Assembly: GCA_034421015.1 (NCBI GenBank)
Contig: DAOUKT010000025.1
Coordinates: forward strand, 1-39,955
Direction of reading: 5' to 3'
DNA from: DAOUJW01 sp034421015
GTDB taxonomy: Bacteria > Chloroflexota > Dehalococcoidia > Lucifugimonadales > UBA2985
DNA length: 39,955 bases
Of the stretch, positions 1-7,189 are shown one piece after another. Numbering within the stretch: position 1 is the stretch's first letter; each line of letters opens with the position of its first letter. Both the position numbers and the translations under genes were made by a program. The notes beneath the pieces are model-generated. The model made no database searches. It saw only the letters and a program-made list of their open reading frames with translations, and was not told the origin of the DNA.

Positions 1-99
1 CCTTAGAAACGAAAGTAATGAACAAGACAGACTCACCCTCAACGTCGACAAGCCAATCCCTACCTCCAGAGACCGCCCGCTGAGGGCCTCATCAAAGTT

Positions 100-190
100 A
101 TTCAAAGGTCTCCTTACGCAGGAATGGTCGGGAGACGCGCGTTTCATCCGAGGTTATTCAAGAATCTCCGGAGGCAGGAATCCACTTGGG
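100..190. repeat. Degenerate interspersed repeat near the window's left edge
   Basis: The stretch contains TTCAAAGGTCTCC, GCAGGAATGGTCGGGAG and GGCAGGAATCCACTTGGGG. The reverse complement of 39843-39913 carries the same blocks in the same order, so the two ends of the window hold two copies of one repeat family. Related blocks occur at 34763-34957. No gene is supported in 1-208. Confidence 0.6.
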
Positions 191-208
191 GCGTGGGGTG
201 AAGACACT

Positions 209-330
209 CCATGAGAAGACGCAACCCCGGCCCCGGCACTTTTCACCCAATATCGTCATTCCCGCGAAAGCGGGAATCCAGGCGGGGAAAGGGCGGCCCC
301 CTGCCATGAGAAGACGCAACCCCGGCCCCG
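209..330. repeat. 27-bp direct repeat flanking a palindromic repeat at a gene start
   Basis: Positions 209-235 and 304-330 are identical and begin CCATGAGAAGACGC; they cover the first codons of the downstream gene. The 68 bp between them contain the palindrome ATTCCCGCGAAAGCGGGAAT (about 249-268). The arrangement looks like insertion of a short palindromic repeat with duplication of the target, leaving the second copy as the working gene start. Confidence 0.75.
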
Positions 331-998
331 ACGGGGACTACGAGGACTGGGAGTTCCCCGACCCGGACGAAATAGAGGAGCTCTCCAACCTTCCGGAGCC
401 CCGTGGCCCCGCGACCGTCGCCGGCATACCCCTCTCCTTCCTCCTGAAGGTGATAGCCTTCTTGATCATCGCCGGGCTGGTAGGGTCCCTGGTGGTGCCG
501 GTCATAGAGCCGCTCAACGCCATCCGGTCGCCGGACTCATCGACCACCGCCACAGACCGGGAGTTGGCGGAATACTACGACTGGCTCAACGCCAACGTGG
601 GCCGCGCCATCGACGACTCCAGCAACGCGGCAAGGGCCCGGTTCCTGGGCATCCAGTTCGGCGATTCCGACAAAGACCCCATCATCGGCGTCCTGGCCCA
701 GGGCTACGATCCCCTCAGCTCATACCCCAGCGCCATCCTGAACGCACCCAGCATCGAGGTGCTGAGGCGCGTCTTTGAGGACGAGCGCGCCGAGCGCGTG
801 ACCCTGGCCTGGCTGTGGAACGCCCCCGGCGAAAACGCCGGTGAGTCGACGCAGCAGCTGGCCCTGCTGGTGACCATGCTCAGGGACACGGCGGACAACA
901 TCGACTGGTCCTACATGCGCGCGGCGGACCTGCCTCGCCTGGCCGACGTGTACCAGGAGGCGCACCCGGCCCGCAGCTCCATCCCCATACCGGCGTAG
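306..998 (+). CDS. Hypothetical single-span membrane protein
   Basis: I do not recognise this 230-residue protein. It has an acidic, proline-rich N-terminus (residues 1-40), one strongly hydrophobic segment at about 43-65 (IPLSFLLKVIAFLIIAGLVG) and a mostly soluble, helical C-terminal part that should lie outside the cell if the N-terminus is cytoplasmic. The frame is open further upstream to 186, but that extension runs through a palindromic repeat and a duplicated copy of the first codons, so I chose ATG 306. Downstream, convergent, is the hicBA pair. No catalytic motif is visible. Confidence 0.6.
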   Translation: MRRRNPGPDGDYEDWEFPDPDEIEELSNLPEPRGPATVAGIPLSFLLKVIAFLIIAGLVGSLVVPVIEPLNAIRSPDSSTTATDRELAEYYDWLNANVGRAIDDSSNAARARFLGIQFGDSDKDPIIGVLAQGYDPLSSYPSAILNAPSIEVLRRVFEDERAERVTLAWLWNAPGENAGESTQQLALLVTMLRDTADNIDWSYMRAADLPRLADVYQEAHPARSSIPIPA

Positions 999-1015
999 GT
1001 GGTAGATTCCGTTAG

Positions 1016-1276
1016 TTAAGAGCCGAGAAGTCCCAGCCTCACCGCGTCATCCCGGGTCCATTGAGTAGCCTGTAAGAAATTCCGCAGAGTATCGCGTGGA
1101 AGGGTGTCGCCGCCCCTGTGAACGGCTATTATCACCAGTCTGCCTTTATCATCCGTGTATATCCTGTGTGAGCCCTTAGACCTTTCAAGAGTGAATCCAT
1201 CCCGCTCTAACGCTGAGATCAACCTGCGGACGGGAACATTGCGCAGAGCGGAGACGAGTGCGGAAAGAGTAGTCAA
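1016..1276 (-). CDS. hicA: HicA-type mRNA interferase toxin
   Basis: An 86-residue protein of the HicA/YcfA family, double-stranded-RNA-binding-fold ribonucleases that cleave mRNA during translation. Visible family features are the N-terminal block VRRLISALERDGF and the G-S-H motif (GSHRIY) holding the catalytic histidine, followed by the strand LVIIAVHRG. I chose TTG at 1276 because it overlaps the TGA stop of the upstream hicB (bases TTGA), the usual coupled arrangement; a longer reading from 1411 would run through the hicB gene in another frame. It is co-transcribed behind its antitoxin hicB. Function is from family knowledge. Confidence 0.8.
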   Translation of the reverse strand: MTTLSALVSALRNVPVRRLISALERDGFTLERSKGSHRIYTDDKGRLVIIAVHRGGDTLPRDTLRNFLQATQWTRDDAVRLGLLGS

Positions 1277-1506
1277 GCAAACACCTTGATGGTTTCCACG
1301 TCTTCTACGGGAATCTCCTCCCCGTGTGCAACCATGTGCTCTACAAGCAATTCCGCAGCTTCCTGCAACGCCGCCAAGGCCTCTTCTCTGGTGTATCCCC
1401 ACGTGCTGCAAGCGGGTATGGAATCAAGCCAAGCGCTCCACCGACCATCATCCTGCTCCCTCACCGTGCCTCTAAAGGTGTATGCCCTTTTGGCGCCCTC
1501 TGCCAT
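1273..1506 (-). CDS. hicB: HicB-type antitoxin
   Basis: A 77-residue HicB antitoxin with the degenerate RNase H-like fold: a strand block (YTFRGTVREQDDGRWSAW), the conserved turn around SIPACSTWGYTREEA, and an amphipathic helix (ALAALQEAAELLVEHM). It should bind and neutralise the HicA encoded immediately downstream. No C-terminal DNA-binding domain is present, so any autoregulation would need another route. Translation is coupled to hicA by a 4-base overlap. A near-identical copy lacking a partner lies at 12450-12653 next to trpB. Confidence 0.85.
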   Translation of the reverse strand: MAEGAKRAYTFRGTVREQDDGRWSAWLDSIPACSTWGYTREEALAALQEAAELLVEHMVAHGEEIPVEDVETIKVFA

Positions 1507-1608
1507 TGGAACCTCCTTGCCCTATGCCCCAGTATATCACAGGCCAAGCCCCGCCCGGCCCACGAGCGTTATGAGACTTACCCGGCCCGGCTTAGGAGGC
1601 GTGTGGGG

Positions 1609-1881
1609 TTACTGTTCCTTGATGTATGTCAAGCCATCAGGCAGCAACCACCAAGGCGCTTCCTTGACGCTGTGAAGCTGACCTGATGGGTCAATATCAT
1701 GCACTCCACCTATGACCATATGAATCTTGTACAAGTCATGCAAGATGTCGAGAAGGTCTGAAGCGAGTTTGCCAGTCTGTTGGCTGATCTGCTCAGCACT
1801 GCGTCCATCAGCTTTGCCGAGAGCATTAGCTTCAAAAAGCGTCTTCAAAACCTCTATCTGCTCTGCCTTCAATTCATGCAT
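1609..1881 (-). CDS. Hypothetical 90-residue protein, possibly winged-helix
   Basis: I do not recognise a family. The N-terminal 55 residues form regular amphipathic helices (AEQIEVLKTLFEANA, AEQISQQTGKLASDLLDILH) spaced as in winged-helix DNA-binding folds, followed by a possible wing (MVIGGVHDIDPSGQLHSV) and the C-terminal block WWLLPDGLTYIKEQ. It lies 4 bp downstream of the zinc-ribbon gene 1886-2446 and is probably cotranslated with it. Base composition is visibly lower in GC than in the housekeeping genes, which fits acquired accessory DNA. Confidence 0.6.
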   Translation of the reverse strand: MHELKAEQIEVLKTLFEANALGKADGRSAEQISQQTGKLASDLLDILHDLYKIHMVIGGVHDIDPSGQLHSVKEAPWWLLPDGLTYIKEQ

Positions 1882-1885
1882 ACTA

Positions 1886-2446
1886 TCAGTCTTTCATTCT
1901 CTCCAGCGTGGCACCACATTGTAGACACGTGCCGCCATCGACATACATTCGCCAGTAGGGTATTGAAGTCCGGCAGTTAAGGCATGTATAGCCAGGGATA
2001 GGTGTCCATTGTCCAGTTTGCTCAGCCCTTTGAATTGCTTGAAGATATGTTTGGTATAGAGCTACTAAAGATGGTTCGAGATTCGGTGGCGCATATGCCA
2101 ATGAGTCTAATACTCGTGTTATCTCGAAAGTAGGACCTAATAGATGCGCAAACCGATGCTCCCAAGTGCGGGCGTCAAAATCCCTAATCTCCCACGACGG
2201 AACGACTTCAGAAGAATAAGGGAGGATGTCGTAGTCTAAGGACGAAAAGTCTCCCCAAGCATCAAAATAATGGCGGAGCTTACCCCCTGCCTGCAGCCTG
2301 CATAGCCCGCCAGCATCGCGAAGTTGGACGTACAATCCTAACACATTGGCATATCCTCGAAGGTGGGAGGGTAACTCGCGCTTTTTGTACCCAATTAGGT
2401 AGGCCAATTTCAGAATAGCATCTGTATCGGTGATCTTCTCTAACAT
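1886..2446 (-). CDS. Hypothetical protein with C-terminal zinc ribbon
   Basis: A 186-residue protein of unknown function. The last 35 residues contain two CxxC pairs (CLNC at about 158 and CLQC at about 179), a typical zinc-ribbon knuckle pair. The N-terminal part is helical and shows no catalytic motif that I recognise. It forms a two-gene unit with the small downstream gene (gap 4 bp) and lies 16 bp behind the truncated hicB. Low GC and position between toxin-antitoxin genes and tRNAs suggest an accessory element; a role in defence is possible but not shown by the sequence. Confidence 0.6.
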   Translation of the reverse strand: MLEKITDTDAILKLAYLIGYKKRELPSHLRGYANVLGLYVQLRDAGGLCRLQAGGKLRHYFDAWGDFSSLDYDILPYSSEVVPSWEIRDFDARTWEHRFAHLLGPTFEITRVLDSLAYAPPNLEPSLVALYQTYLQAIQRAEQTGQWTPIPGYTCLNCRTSIPYWRMYVDGGTCLQCGATLERMKD

Positions 2447-2462
2447 CGCAACTCATTTGAAG

Positions 2463-2807
2463 TCAGACCGCTTGAGCGAGACTCAGTTGCGATTGCCGCC
2501 TTGGCCTTCTGTCAATGGCAATCTGTGTCATGCCACTCGCGCGAAATGTCAGCGTAAGGGCCGCCTTGTCCGCCATTTCGGTGGACAGGGCAACCAAATA
2601 CTCACCCTGAATCGGCGCGCTCGGCATGGGTATGGGCTCTCTGTGGTTGATGCAACCGGCTATGGCCTCCTCCAGAGCGTCCGCTGCCTCTGCTAACGCC
2701 TCACTCACATTCTCGCTGGAGGTGTGGCACCAAGGCACATCCCGGAACGAGACCACAACCTCGTTCTCGCCGTAGTTGTCTAGCCGCGCGGGATACACAA
2801 AGCGCAT
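2463..2807 (-). pseudogene. Truncated HicB-family antitoxin, DNA-binding domain lost
   Basis: The first about 90 residues match the long HicB form: a partly degenerate RNase H-like domain (ENVSEALAEAADALEEAI), the block REPIPMPSAPIQGEYLVALS and the start of the C-terminal helix-turn-helix (KAALTLTFRASGMTQIAID). After this the family continues with a full HTH and an RRLL-type recognition helix; here the frame runs into RRPRRQSQLSLAQAV and stops. The other two frames do not restore an HTH, so the 3' end seems replaced rather than merely frameshifted. No hicA is adjacent. It may still be expressed as a short orphan. Confidence 0.6.
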
Positions 2808-2831
2808 GGTGAAATTCCTTGCTTACGCTCT

Positions 2832-2919
2832 TGGTGCCGAAGGCCGGATTCGAACCGGCACGGGGATTGCGCCCCAACGGTTTTTGAGACCGCCGCGTCT
2901 ACCATTCCGCCACTTCGGC
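2832..2919 (-). tRNA. tRNA-Leu(CAA)
   Basis: Reads from 2919 downward. Acceptor GCCGAAG pairs with CTTCGGC, discriminator A, CCA encoded at 2834-2832. The anticodon loop CTCAAAA gives anticodon CAA (codon UUG). There is a long variable arm and a GGTTCGAATCC T-arm. Confidence 0.95.
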
Positions 2920-2930
2920 TCAAAAGAAAA

Positions 2931-3005
2931 TGGAGCGGAAGATGGGATTCGAACCCACGACCCTCTCCTTGGCAAGGAGATGCTCTACCACTGAGCCACT
3001 TCCGC
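2931..3005 (-). tRNA. tRNA-Gly(GCC)
   Basis: Reads from 3005 downward. Acceptor GCGGAAG pairs with CTTCCGC, discriminator U, CCA encoded. The anticodon loop TTGCCAA gives GCC. It sits 11 bp upstream of tRNA-Leu(CAA) in the same orientation, so the two are probably one transcript. Confidence 0.95.
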
Positions 3006-3123
3006 TCTTGAGCGGGGCAGTTGAAACGCCCCAGAGTATCCTCAATTATAGATTAGACCCGCACAGGATGACAACACCACCTGGAACTATAAGGGAGTCA
3101 TAAGGCCCCCTCCACGGACAGGC

Positions 3124-3546
3124 CTACGCCTGCAGCCAGGGGTTGATCACATCAATGCCGCATCCCTGAAAGCCATCCGCGTCTCTGGTCACGACCGGGG
3201 CGCCCACCGACCTTGCTATGGCCGCTATCTGGCAGTCGGCGTGGCTGATTGGACGCCCGGCGGCGCGGCGGGCGGCGGTTATCGACGCGTAGGCCTGGGC
3301 GGCCGCCCTGTCAAAGGGCAGGACGCGCCCGGCAAAATCCTCGTTCAGCATACCCTCTATCTCGGCAAGCAGCCTGTCGCGTCTACGGCCCAAGGGAAGC
3401 AGCTCAACTCCATATCGAAGCTCGGCTTCAGTTACGGTTGAGACGTACATTTCATGGGCCGGATGTCGAGACACCCACTCCACGACCCTGGCCGACTGTT
3501 GGGGTCGCATCAGTTCGGAGACTACGTTGGTATCGAAGACAAACAT
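3124..3546 (-). CDS. PIN-domain toxin, VapC/FitB type
   Basis: A 140-residue PIN-domain ribonuclease. The acidic metal-binding residues are in place: FDTNVVSELM at the N-terminus (Asp5), TEAELRYG (Glu), SHADCQIAA (Asp) and VTRDADGF (Asp). The sequence is closest in feel to the FitB branch (FVFDTNVVSE start, NPW near the end). It follows its antitoxin gene (3556-3801) by 9 bp. Such toxins cleave tRNA or rRNA and are held inactive by the antitoxin; the exact target cannot be read here. Confidence 0.88.
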   Translation of the reverse strand: MFVFDTNVVSELMRPQQSARVVEWVSRHPAHEMYVSTVTEAELRYGVELLPLGRRRDRLLAEIEGMLNEDFAGRVLPFDRAAAQAYASITAARRAAGRPISHADCQIAAIARSVGAPVVTRDADGFQGCGIDVINPWLQA

Positions 3547-3555
3547 AGCTCAAAC

Positions 3556-3801
3556 TCAGTCAAACTTTGGAGGGTCGCGCATCGGGTCCCTTGGGGGTAT
3601 CTCTAGCTCCACGTCTCCAAAGGGAGCGAAGCGGGCGCGGATGGCGCTCGCGAGGTTCCTCTCGGGCGCCGTTTCCTCCTCAAGCGCCGCCCTGAGTATC
3701 TCCCTGGCTTCCTGCTCCATGGACCGGCCGTTCTCAGCAGCCCGTATGCGCAGCCGCCGCTTCAGCCCGTCGTCCAGATTGCGCACTGTGATGCTGGCCA
3801 T
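3556..3801 (-). CDS. Ribbon-helix-helix antitoxin, FitA/VapB type
   Basis: An 81-residue protein with an N-terminal ribbon-helix-helix (ASITVRNLDDGLKRRLRIRA) and the block NGRSMEQEAREILRAAL typical of FitA-like antitoxins. The C-terminal tail, about residues 50-81, is proline- and acid-rich and should wrap the PIN toxin. The gene precedes the toxin and is likely autoregulated as a complex at its promoter just upstream (3802-3850), which contains a run of AT-rich sequence. Confidence 0.87.
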   Translation of the reverse strand: MASITVRNLDDGLKRRLRIRAAENGRSMEQEAREILRAALEEETAPERNLASAIRARFAPFGDVELEIPPRDPMRDPPKFD

Positions 3802-3883
3802 GTCTTCGCCTCCGATTGCATTGTCGCGGCATTATACCACGATTGCATTGCAATCAGTCCAGCGGAAAAGGCTACCCCGAAGA

Positions 3884-5263
3884 TTAGCTTCTCAGTCTGA
3901 GGTATCTGAACAGCAGTGGGTGCTTCTCGACGGCCAGGTCCATCGCCTGCTGCATCACCCTGCGGATGGTGAAGTGCGCCTGGGGGCCGGTGCGCAGCTT
4001 GAACAAGTGGTAGCACTCCCGCAGGTTCATCCTGGACAGCACGCGTCGCAGGTGGGCGTGGGTCACCAGATACTCGGCCACAAGCGGGAACTCACCGCCG
4101 ACGCGCCGGAAGCCCTCCTCGGCGGTCTGCATGGCGTCGCGGAAGAGGCCCTCCGCGCCCGCCTCAACGACAAGCTCCGGGACAATGTAGCCCAGGTCTA
4201 CAGTCGCGGGCTGCGGGATGTAGGTCTGCATCCGGTGCCGCTTGAACTCCCGGTAGGCGCCGTAGTCCATCACCAGGTCAAAGGTGTAGTCCACCATCTC
4301 AAGCTCCCGCACCGGGATATCGTGAGGCCCCAGGCGGTCAAGGGCGTTGTGGACGACTGCCTCCCGCTCCTCCGCCGTCATCGACTCCACCCTGTGCCAT
4401 ATCTCGCGGTACGACCCGCCCGAGAATCGATACAGCAGCGCCGCCACCAGCCTCGACTCCGCCTGCGTATCGTAGTGCACAAGCTCTGCGCGGCAGTCGT
4501 CGAGGGGCTCCGGCGCGTCGACCACGGCCGGCTGCTCCATCCGGGCCTCCCGGGTGAGGGCAAGGTACTCGTTGCGATCGGCGTAGCGGATGAGAGTGGG
4601 CGTGATCCGCCTGCCCTCGGCCTTCAGCTCCTCGCCAAGCTCCCTCTCCTCCGACAGGTCCGATGACAGCAGCTTGCGGATGGCGTGCTCCATGGAGCGT
4701 GCGTTCATTGTCACACCGACATTGGTCAGAGTGGCGGCGGGCAGCAGGAAGCGGCAAACGTCGGTCGCCTCCCTGCGCAGGCGGAGGCTGTAGGCGGCGT
4801 CCCGCTCCCCCTCGTTCCGGGGCGTGGCCTCCTCCAAGCGCTGTCGCACAAGCTCAACCGCCTCCTCATAGGATCGGAAGAGGGCATCGCACGTGCCGAC
4901 GTAGACCTCACTCAGCGGATGGCCGTCAAGCTCACTGGGCACGTGGTAGCTGCCCTGGTCTAGCACCTGGTAGCGGGACGACTTCTCCGTGTACGACGCC
5001 AGGCGGTTGTCCTCAAGGGTGTCGCAGGCCAGGCGGGAGACGTTCTCCACGGCCATGTGCACGATGGCGTGCTCAGCGACGGACGCGTGGCCGTAGTTGA
5101 GGACCCACCTCTCGTGGAAGTCCGCCGCCCGCTCCTCCGTCACCGCCTTGGCTATCTCGTCAAAGGGCTGGGGGTTGCGCGACGTCATTGCGAAGACGAC
5201 GGCAAGCTGCTCCTCTGTAAGCTCGCGTGGGTCCAGGGGATAGACTCGCCGGGACAGGTCCAT
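3884..5263 (-). CDS. Two-domain ThyX-like protein (FAD-dependent thymidylate synthase family)
   Basis: A 459-residue protein with two ThyX-like halves, about twice the length of ordinary ThyX. The first half has GHASVAEHAIVHMAVENVSRLA and EKSSRYQ (residues 58-98), recalling the ThyX H-x-S-x-x-E-H, VSR and S-x-RY blocks, but the RHR of the signature is replaced by EDNR. The second half keeps RHR (residues 342-344, FKRHRMQTY) but lacks the following S-x-N-E. It also has AHFTIRRVMQQAMDLA near the end, where ThyX has its dUMP-binding arginine region. True ThyX makes dTMP with FAD and methylene-THF; with both signatures incomplete the activity here is uncertain. Confidence 0.75.
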   Translation of the reverse strand: MDLSRRVYPLDPRELTEEQLAVVFAMTSRNPQPFDEIAKAVTEERAADFHERWVLNYGHASVAEHAIVHMAVENVSRLACDTLEDNRLASYTEKSSRYQVLDQGSYHVPSELDGHPLSEVYVGTCDALFRSYEEAVELVRQRLEEATPRNEGERDAAYSLRLRREATDVCRFLLPAATLTNVGVTMNARSMEHAIRKLLSSDLSEERELGEELKAEGRRITPTLIRYADRNEYLALTREARMEQPAVVDAPEPLDDCRAELVHYDTQAESRLVAALLYRFSGGSYREIWHRVESMTAEEREAVVHNALDRLGPHDIPVRELEMVDYTFDLVMDYGAYREFKRHRMQTYIPQPATVDLGYIVPELVVEAGAEGLFRDAMQTAEEGFRRVGGEFPLVAEYLVTHAHLRRVLSRMNLRECYHLFKLRTGPQAHFTIRRVMQQAMDLAVEKHPLLFRYLRLRS

Positions 5264-5350
5264 GAGCGCCGCCTCCGCTATGGGCTGAGGGATAGCATAT
5301 CACACAGGGTAGAGGAGGGAATCAAGAGCATGTCTGTATGATTCCAAGTA

Positions 5351-5533
5351 TGTATTGGTAACGCCAACTTCTGTTGGGAAGACCTCCCGTTTCCGCTCAT
5401 AGCCTGCCCCGTACTTGATACGGGGGTGAGCTTGTCGAACCATTTGAGCGGAAATACATCGGCATGGGATTCCCAGCTCGCTCCCTTCGACAGGCTCAGG
5501 GCGAGCGGCGCTATTCACTACTACCAACACACC
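5351..5533. repeat. MITE-like interspersed repeat, copy 1
   Basis: The element starts TGTATTGGTAAC and ends near CTACCAACACACC, giving short terminal inverted repeats (TTGGTA/TACCAA). Inside are the inverted blocks GTGAGCTTGTCGAACCATTT and CCCTTCGACAGGCTCAGG. A second copy with the same order of blocks is at 31411-31570. It fills most of the gap between the ThyX-like gene and 5543; short readings through it on the minus strand share the peptide pattern AQMVRQAH and are not genes. Confidence 0.7.
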
Positions 5534-5542
5534 GGGGAAAGG

Positions 5543-6028
5543 CTAGCGGCGAACCCTGGCCCTGATCTCAGTCAGACGGTAGCTTGGCTCCTCGAACGCG
5601 TCGGCCAGGCGCGGCTCCGCCACCAGGCCGCTTTCCACGACATCGAAGACGCCGTTGCTCAGACTCACTGGCGCAAAGAACGTCTCGTAAGACTTGACGC
5701 CCGGCGCGTTCTCCCTGGTCTGCATCTTGAGAAACAGCAGCACCTGCTGACCGCTCACCAGCGCCGTGGCCCCGTCCAGGGAGGAGTCGTCCGGGTCCGG
5801 CGAGCCTACAATGATGATGCTCCTGGTATCGCCCCGCAGGGTCTCCGTCACCGCCACCCCGTAGAATATGGTGGGTACGCCAATGGCGGTCTGGGCGTCT
5901 GACCTCGCAATGCCGTAGTCGACCTCCCGCGCCATGACGCCCTGCACCGTGCCAACTACCACCGCATCCGAGACGGCGGCAAGCTCCTCAACAGACGTGA
6001 AAGTTTGCAATTCTTTCGTCTCATTCAT
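5543..6028 (-). CDS. Hypothetical protein
   Basis: A 161-residue soluble protein that I do not recognise. It has a regular beta-rich pattern (AVVVGTVQGVMA, TIFYGVAVTETLRGD, SIIIVGSPD, QVLLFLKMQT, SYETFFAPVSLSNGVFDVV), which resembles small single-domain beta-barrel or OB-like proteins with a typical 'induces a transport/fee' style VxETLRGD block seen in secreted Chloroflexota proteins, but there is no signal peptide. It stands alone between the repeat and the TPR gene. Confidence 0.55.
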   Translation of the reverse strand: MNETKELQTFTSVEELAAVSDAVVVGTVQGVMAREVDYGIARSDAQTAIGVPTIFYGVAVTETLRGDTRSIIIVGSPDPDDSSLDGATALVSGQQVLLFLKMQTRENAPGVKSYETFFAPVSLSNGVFDVVESGLVAEPRLADAFEEPSYRLTEIRARVRR

Positions 6029-6106
6029 TGAACCGCCCTTTCCATATCGATTTACGGGTTGCGGCCTTCTGCCTAATGTTCGCCGTCCCGCTAATGCAGA
6101 GAGGGG

Positions 6107-6964
6107 CTAGTAGCCTTCCTCTTCTTCGTCCTCCTCAATATGCTCCTTGACAAAGGATACCCCGTCCTCCTCGTCGGAGGGCAGGGCTGCTATGCTGGCC
6201 TCTCCCTCCTCGTCCCAATCGATAATCCGGGGCCTGTCGCGGTCCTCCTCCTCATCCTCCAGTTCCAGATCCGTGGGCAGAGGAGGCGCCCCCGGATAGG
6301 AGAGTACGCCCTCTCCGGGCCGCTTGGCCGGGAAGGACACCGTGCCGTACTGGCTGGGATGCTGGTAGGTCTCCTTGATCATGATCGCAAGGCTCTGCTC
6401 ATCGACCGCGGTCACCGCCGCGGCGTACCTGTTGCCGCCCTGGATCAGCCTGGCGAGGCGCAGCCCCAGCTTCGGCTCTATCTCTCCGAGGTACTCACCC
6501 TTGACGTTCTCCACCGAGATTCGACTGCCGGATGACTTCAGCTCAACGGCGTCCCCCGGCGCCATGGGCAGATGGGCAGTGCCCGGAGGGAGGTTCCTGA
6601 GGGAAACGGTCGCAGTCCTTCCTCGCTCCTCTATGAAGAGCTGGGGCGCCACCTTGGAGCCCAGCTTGGGCTGAGCGTCCCTGTCGCTAAGATGCGCCAG
6701 GCGGCTGAGGTTCTTCTTGGCGATCATGTTGGCCGGGGATATCTCAAGGGTGCGCCGGAATGCGTCCTCCGCCTGCTTGTACTGTCCCAGTTCAGTCAGG
6801 GCCTTGCCAAGCCTGTTCAACGCCTCCACGTCCTTGGGATGTGCCTCGACGATCTCCCGGTTCAGGGCCACCGCCTCTTCCCAGCGACTCTCAAGCGCCA
6901 GGCCTATGGCCTCCTTGGCCCTTTCCCTTCTCGAACGCGCCGTGTCTGCAGTGTGGATATTCAT
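6107..6964 (-). CDS. TPR protein with acidic C-terminal tail
   Basis: A 285-residue protein. Residues 15-90 hold two tetratricopeptide repeats (WEEAVALNREIVEAHPKD, YKQAEDAFRRTLEISPAN). Residues about 110-205 form a beta-rich module (VSLRNLPPGTAHLPMAPGD, YLGEIEPKLGLRLARLIQGG) reminiscent of HIRAN-like domains, though this is only a resemblance. The last 60 residues are strongly acidic (ELEDEEEDRDR, EEDEEEEGY). No signal peptide is seen, so it should be cytoplasmic. TPR domains mediate protein contacts; the partner is unknown. The 225 bp upstream show no other gene. Confidence 0.75.
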   Translation of the reverse strand: MNIHTADTARSRRERAKEAIGLALESRWEEAVALNREIVEAHPKDVEALNRLGKALTELGQYKQAEDAFRRTLEISPANMIAKKNLSRLAHLSDRDAQPKLGSKVAPQLFIEERGRTATVSLRNLPPGTAHLPMAPGDAVELKSSGSRISVENVKGEYLGEIEPKLGLRLARLIQGGNRYAAAVTAVDEQSLAIMIKETYQHPSQYGTVSFPAKRPGEGVLSYPGAPPLPTDLELEDEEEDRDRPRIIDWDEEGEASIAALPSDEEDGVSFVKEHIEEDEEEEGY

Positions 6965-7189
6965 TGCTCGTACTCCAAGGGTGATGATTTTATACCTGAT
7001 TTCAAGCTGTGCGCAATACCCTTGGGGGATTTTTCTGACTCAGGCGTGTCCAGGCACAGGTCACGCAGGGAGTCCGAGCGGGAGAGGATGAACCGGGTCG
7101 ACTGCGGCCGGCGCCGTAAAGAGTCGGTTAAGGGGAGTCTCTTATGGCTCTGATGGAGAACCGCAGCCGTGCGTCCACGGTCGAGTCCC

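Noticed and set aside
3527..4666. Long plus-strand reading of 379 codons
   Set aside because: It runs antisense to the ThyX-like protein and the antitoxin; its composition is that of a shadow frame and it has no recognisable domain.
5300..5530. Small ORFs within the two interspersed repeats (also 31291-31551)
   Set aside because: Their similarity comes from the shared repeat DNA; there is no ribosome-binding site or protein-like conservation.
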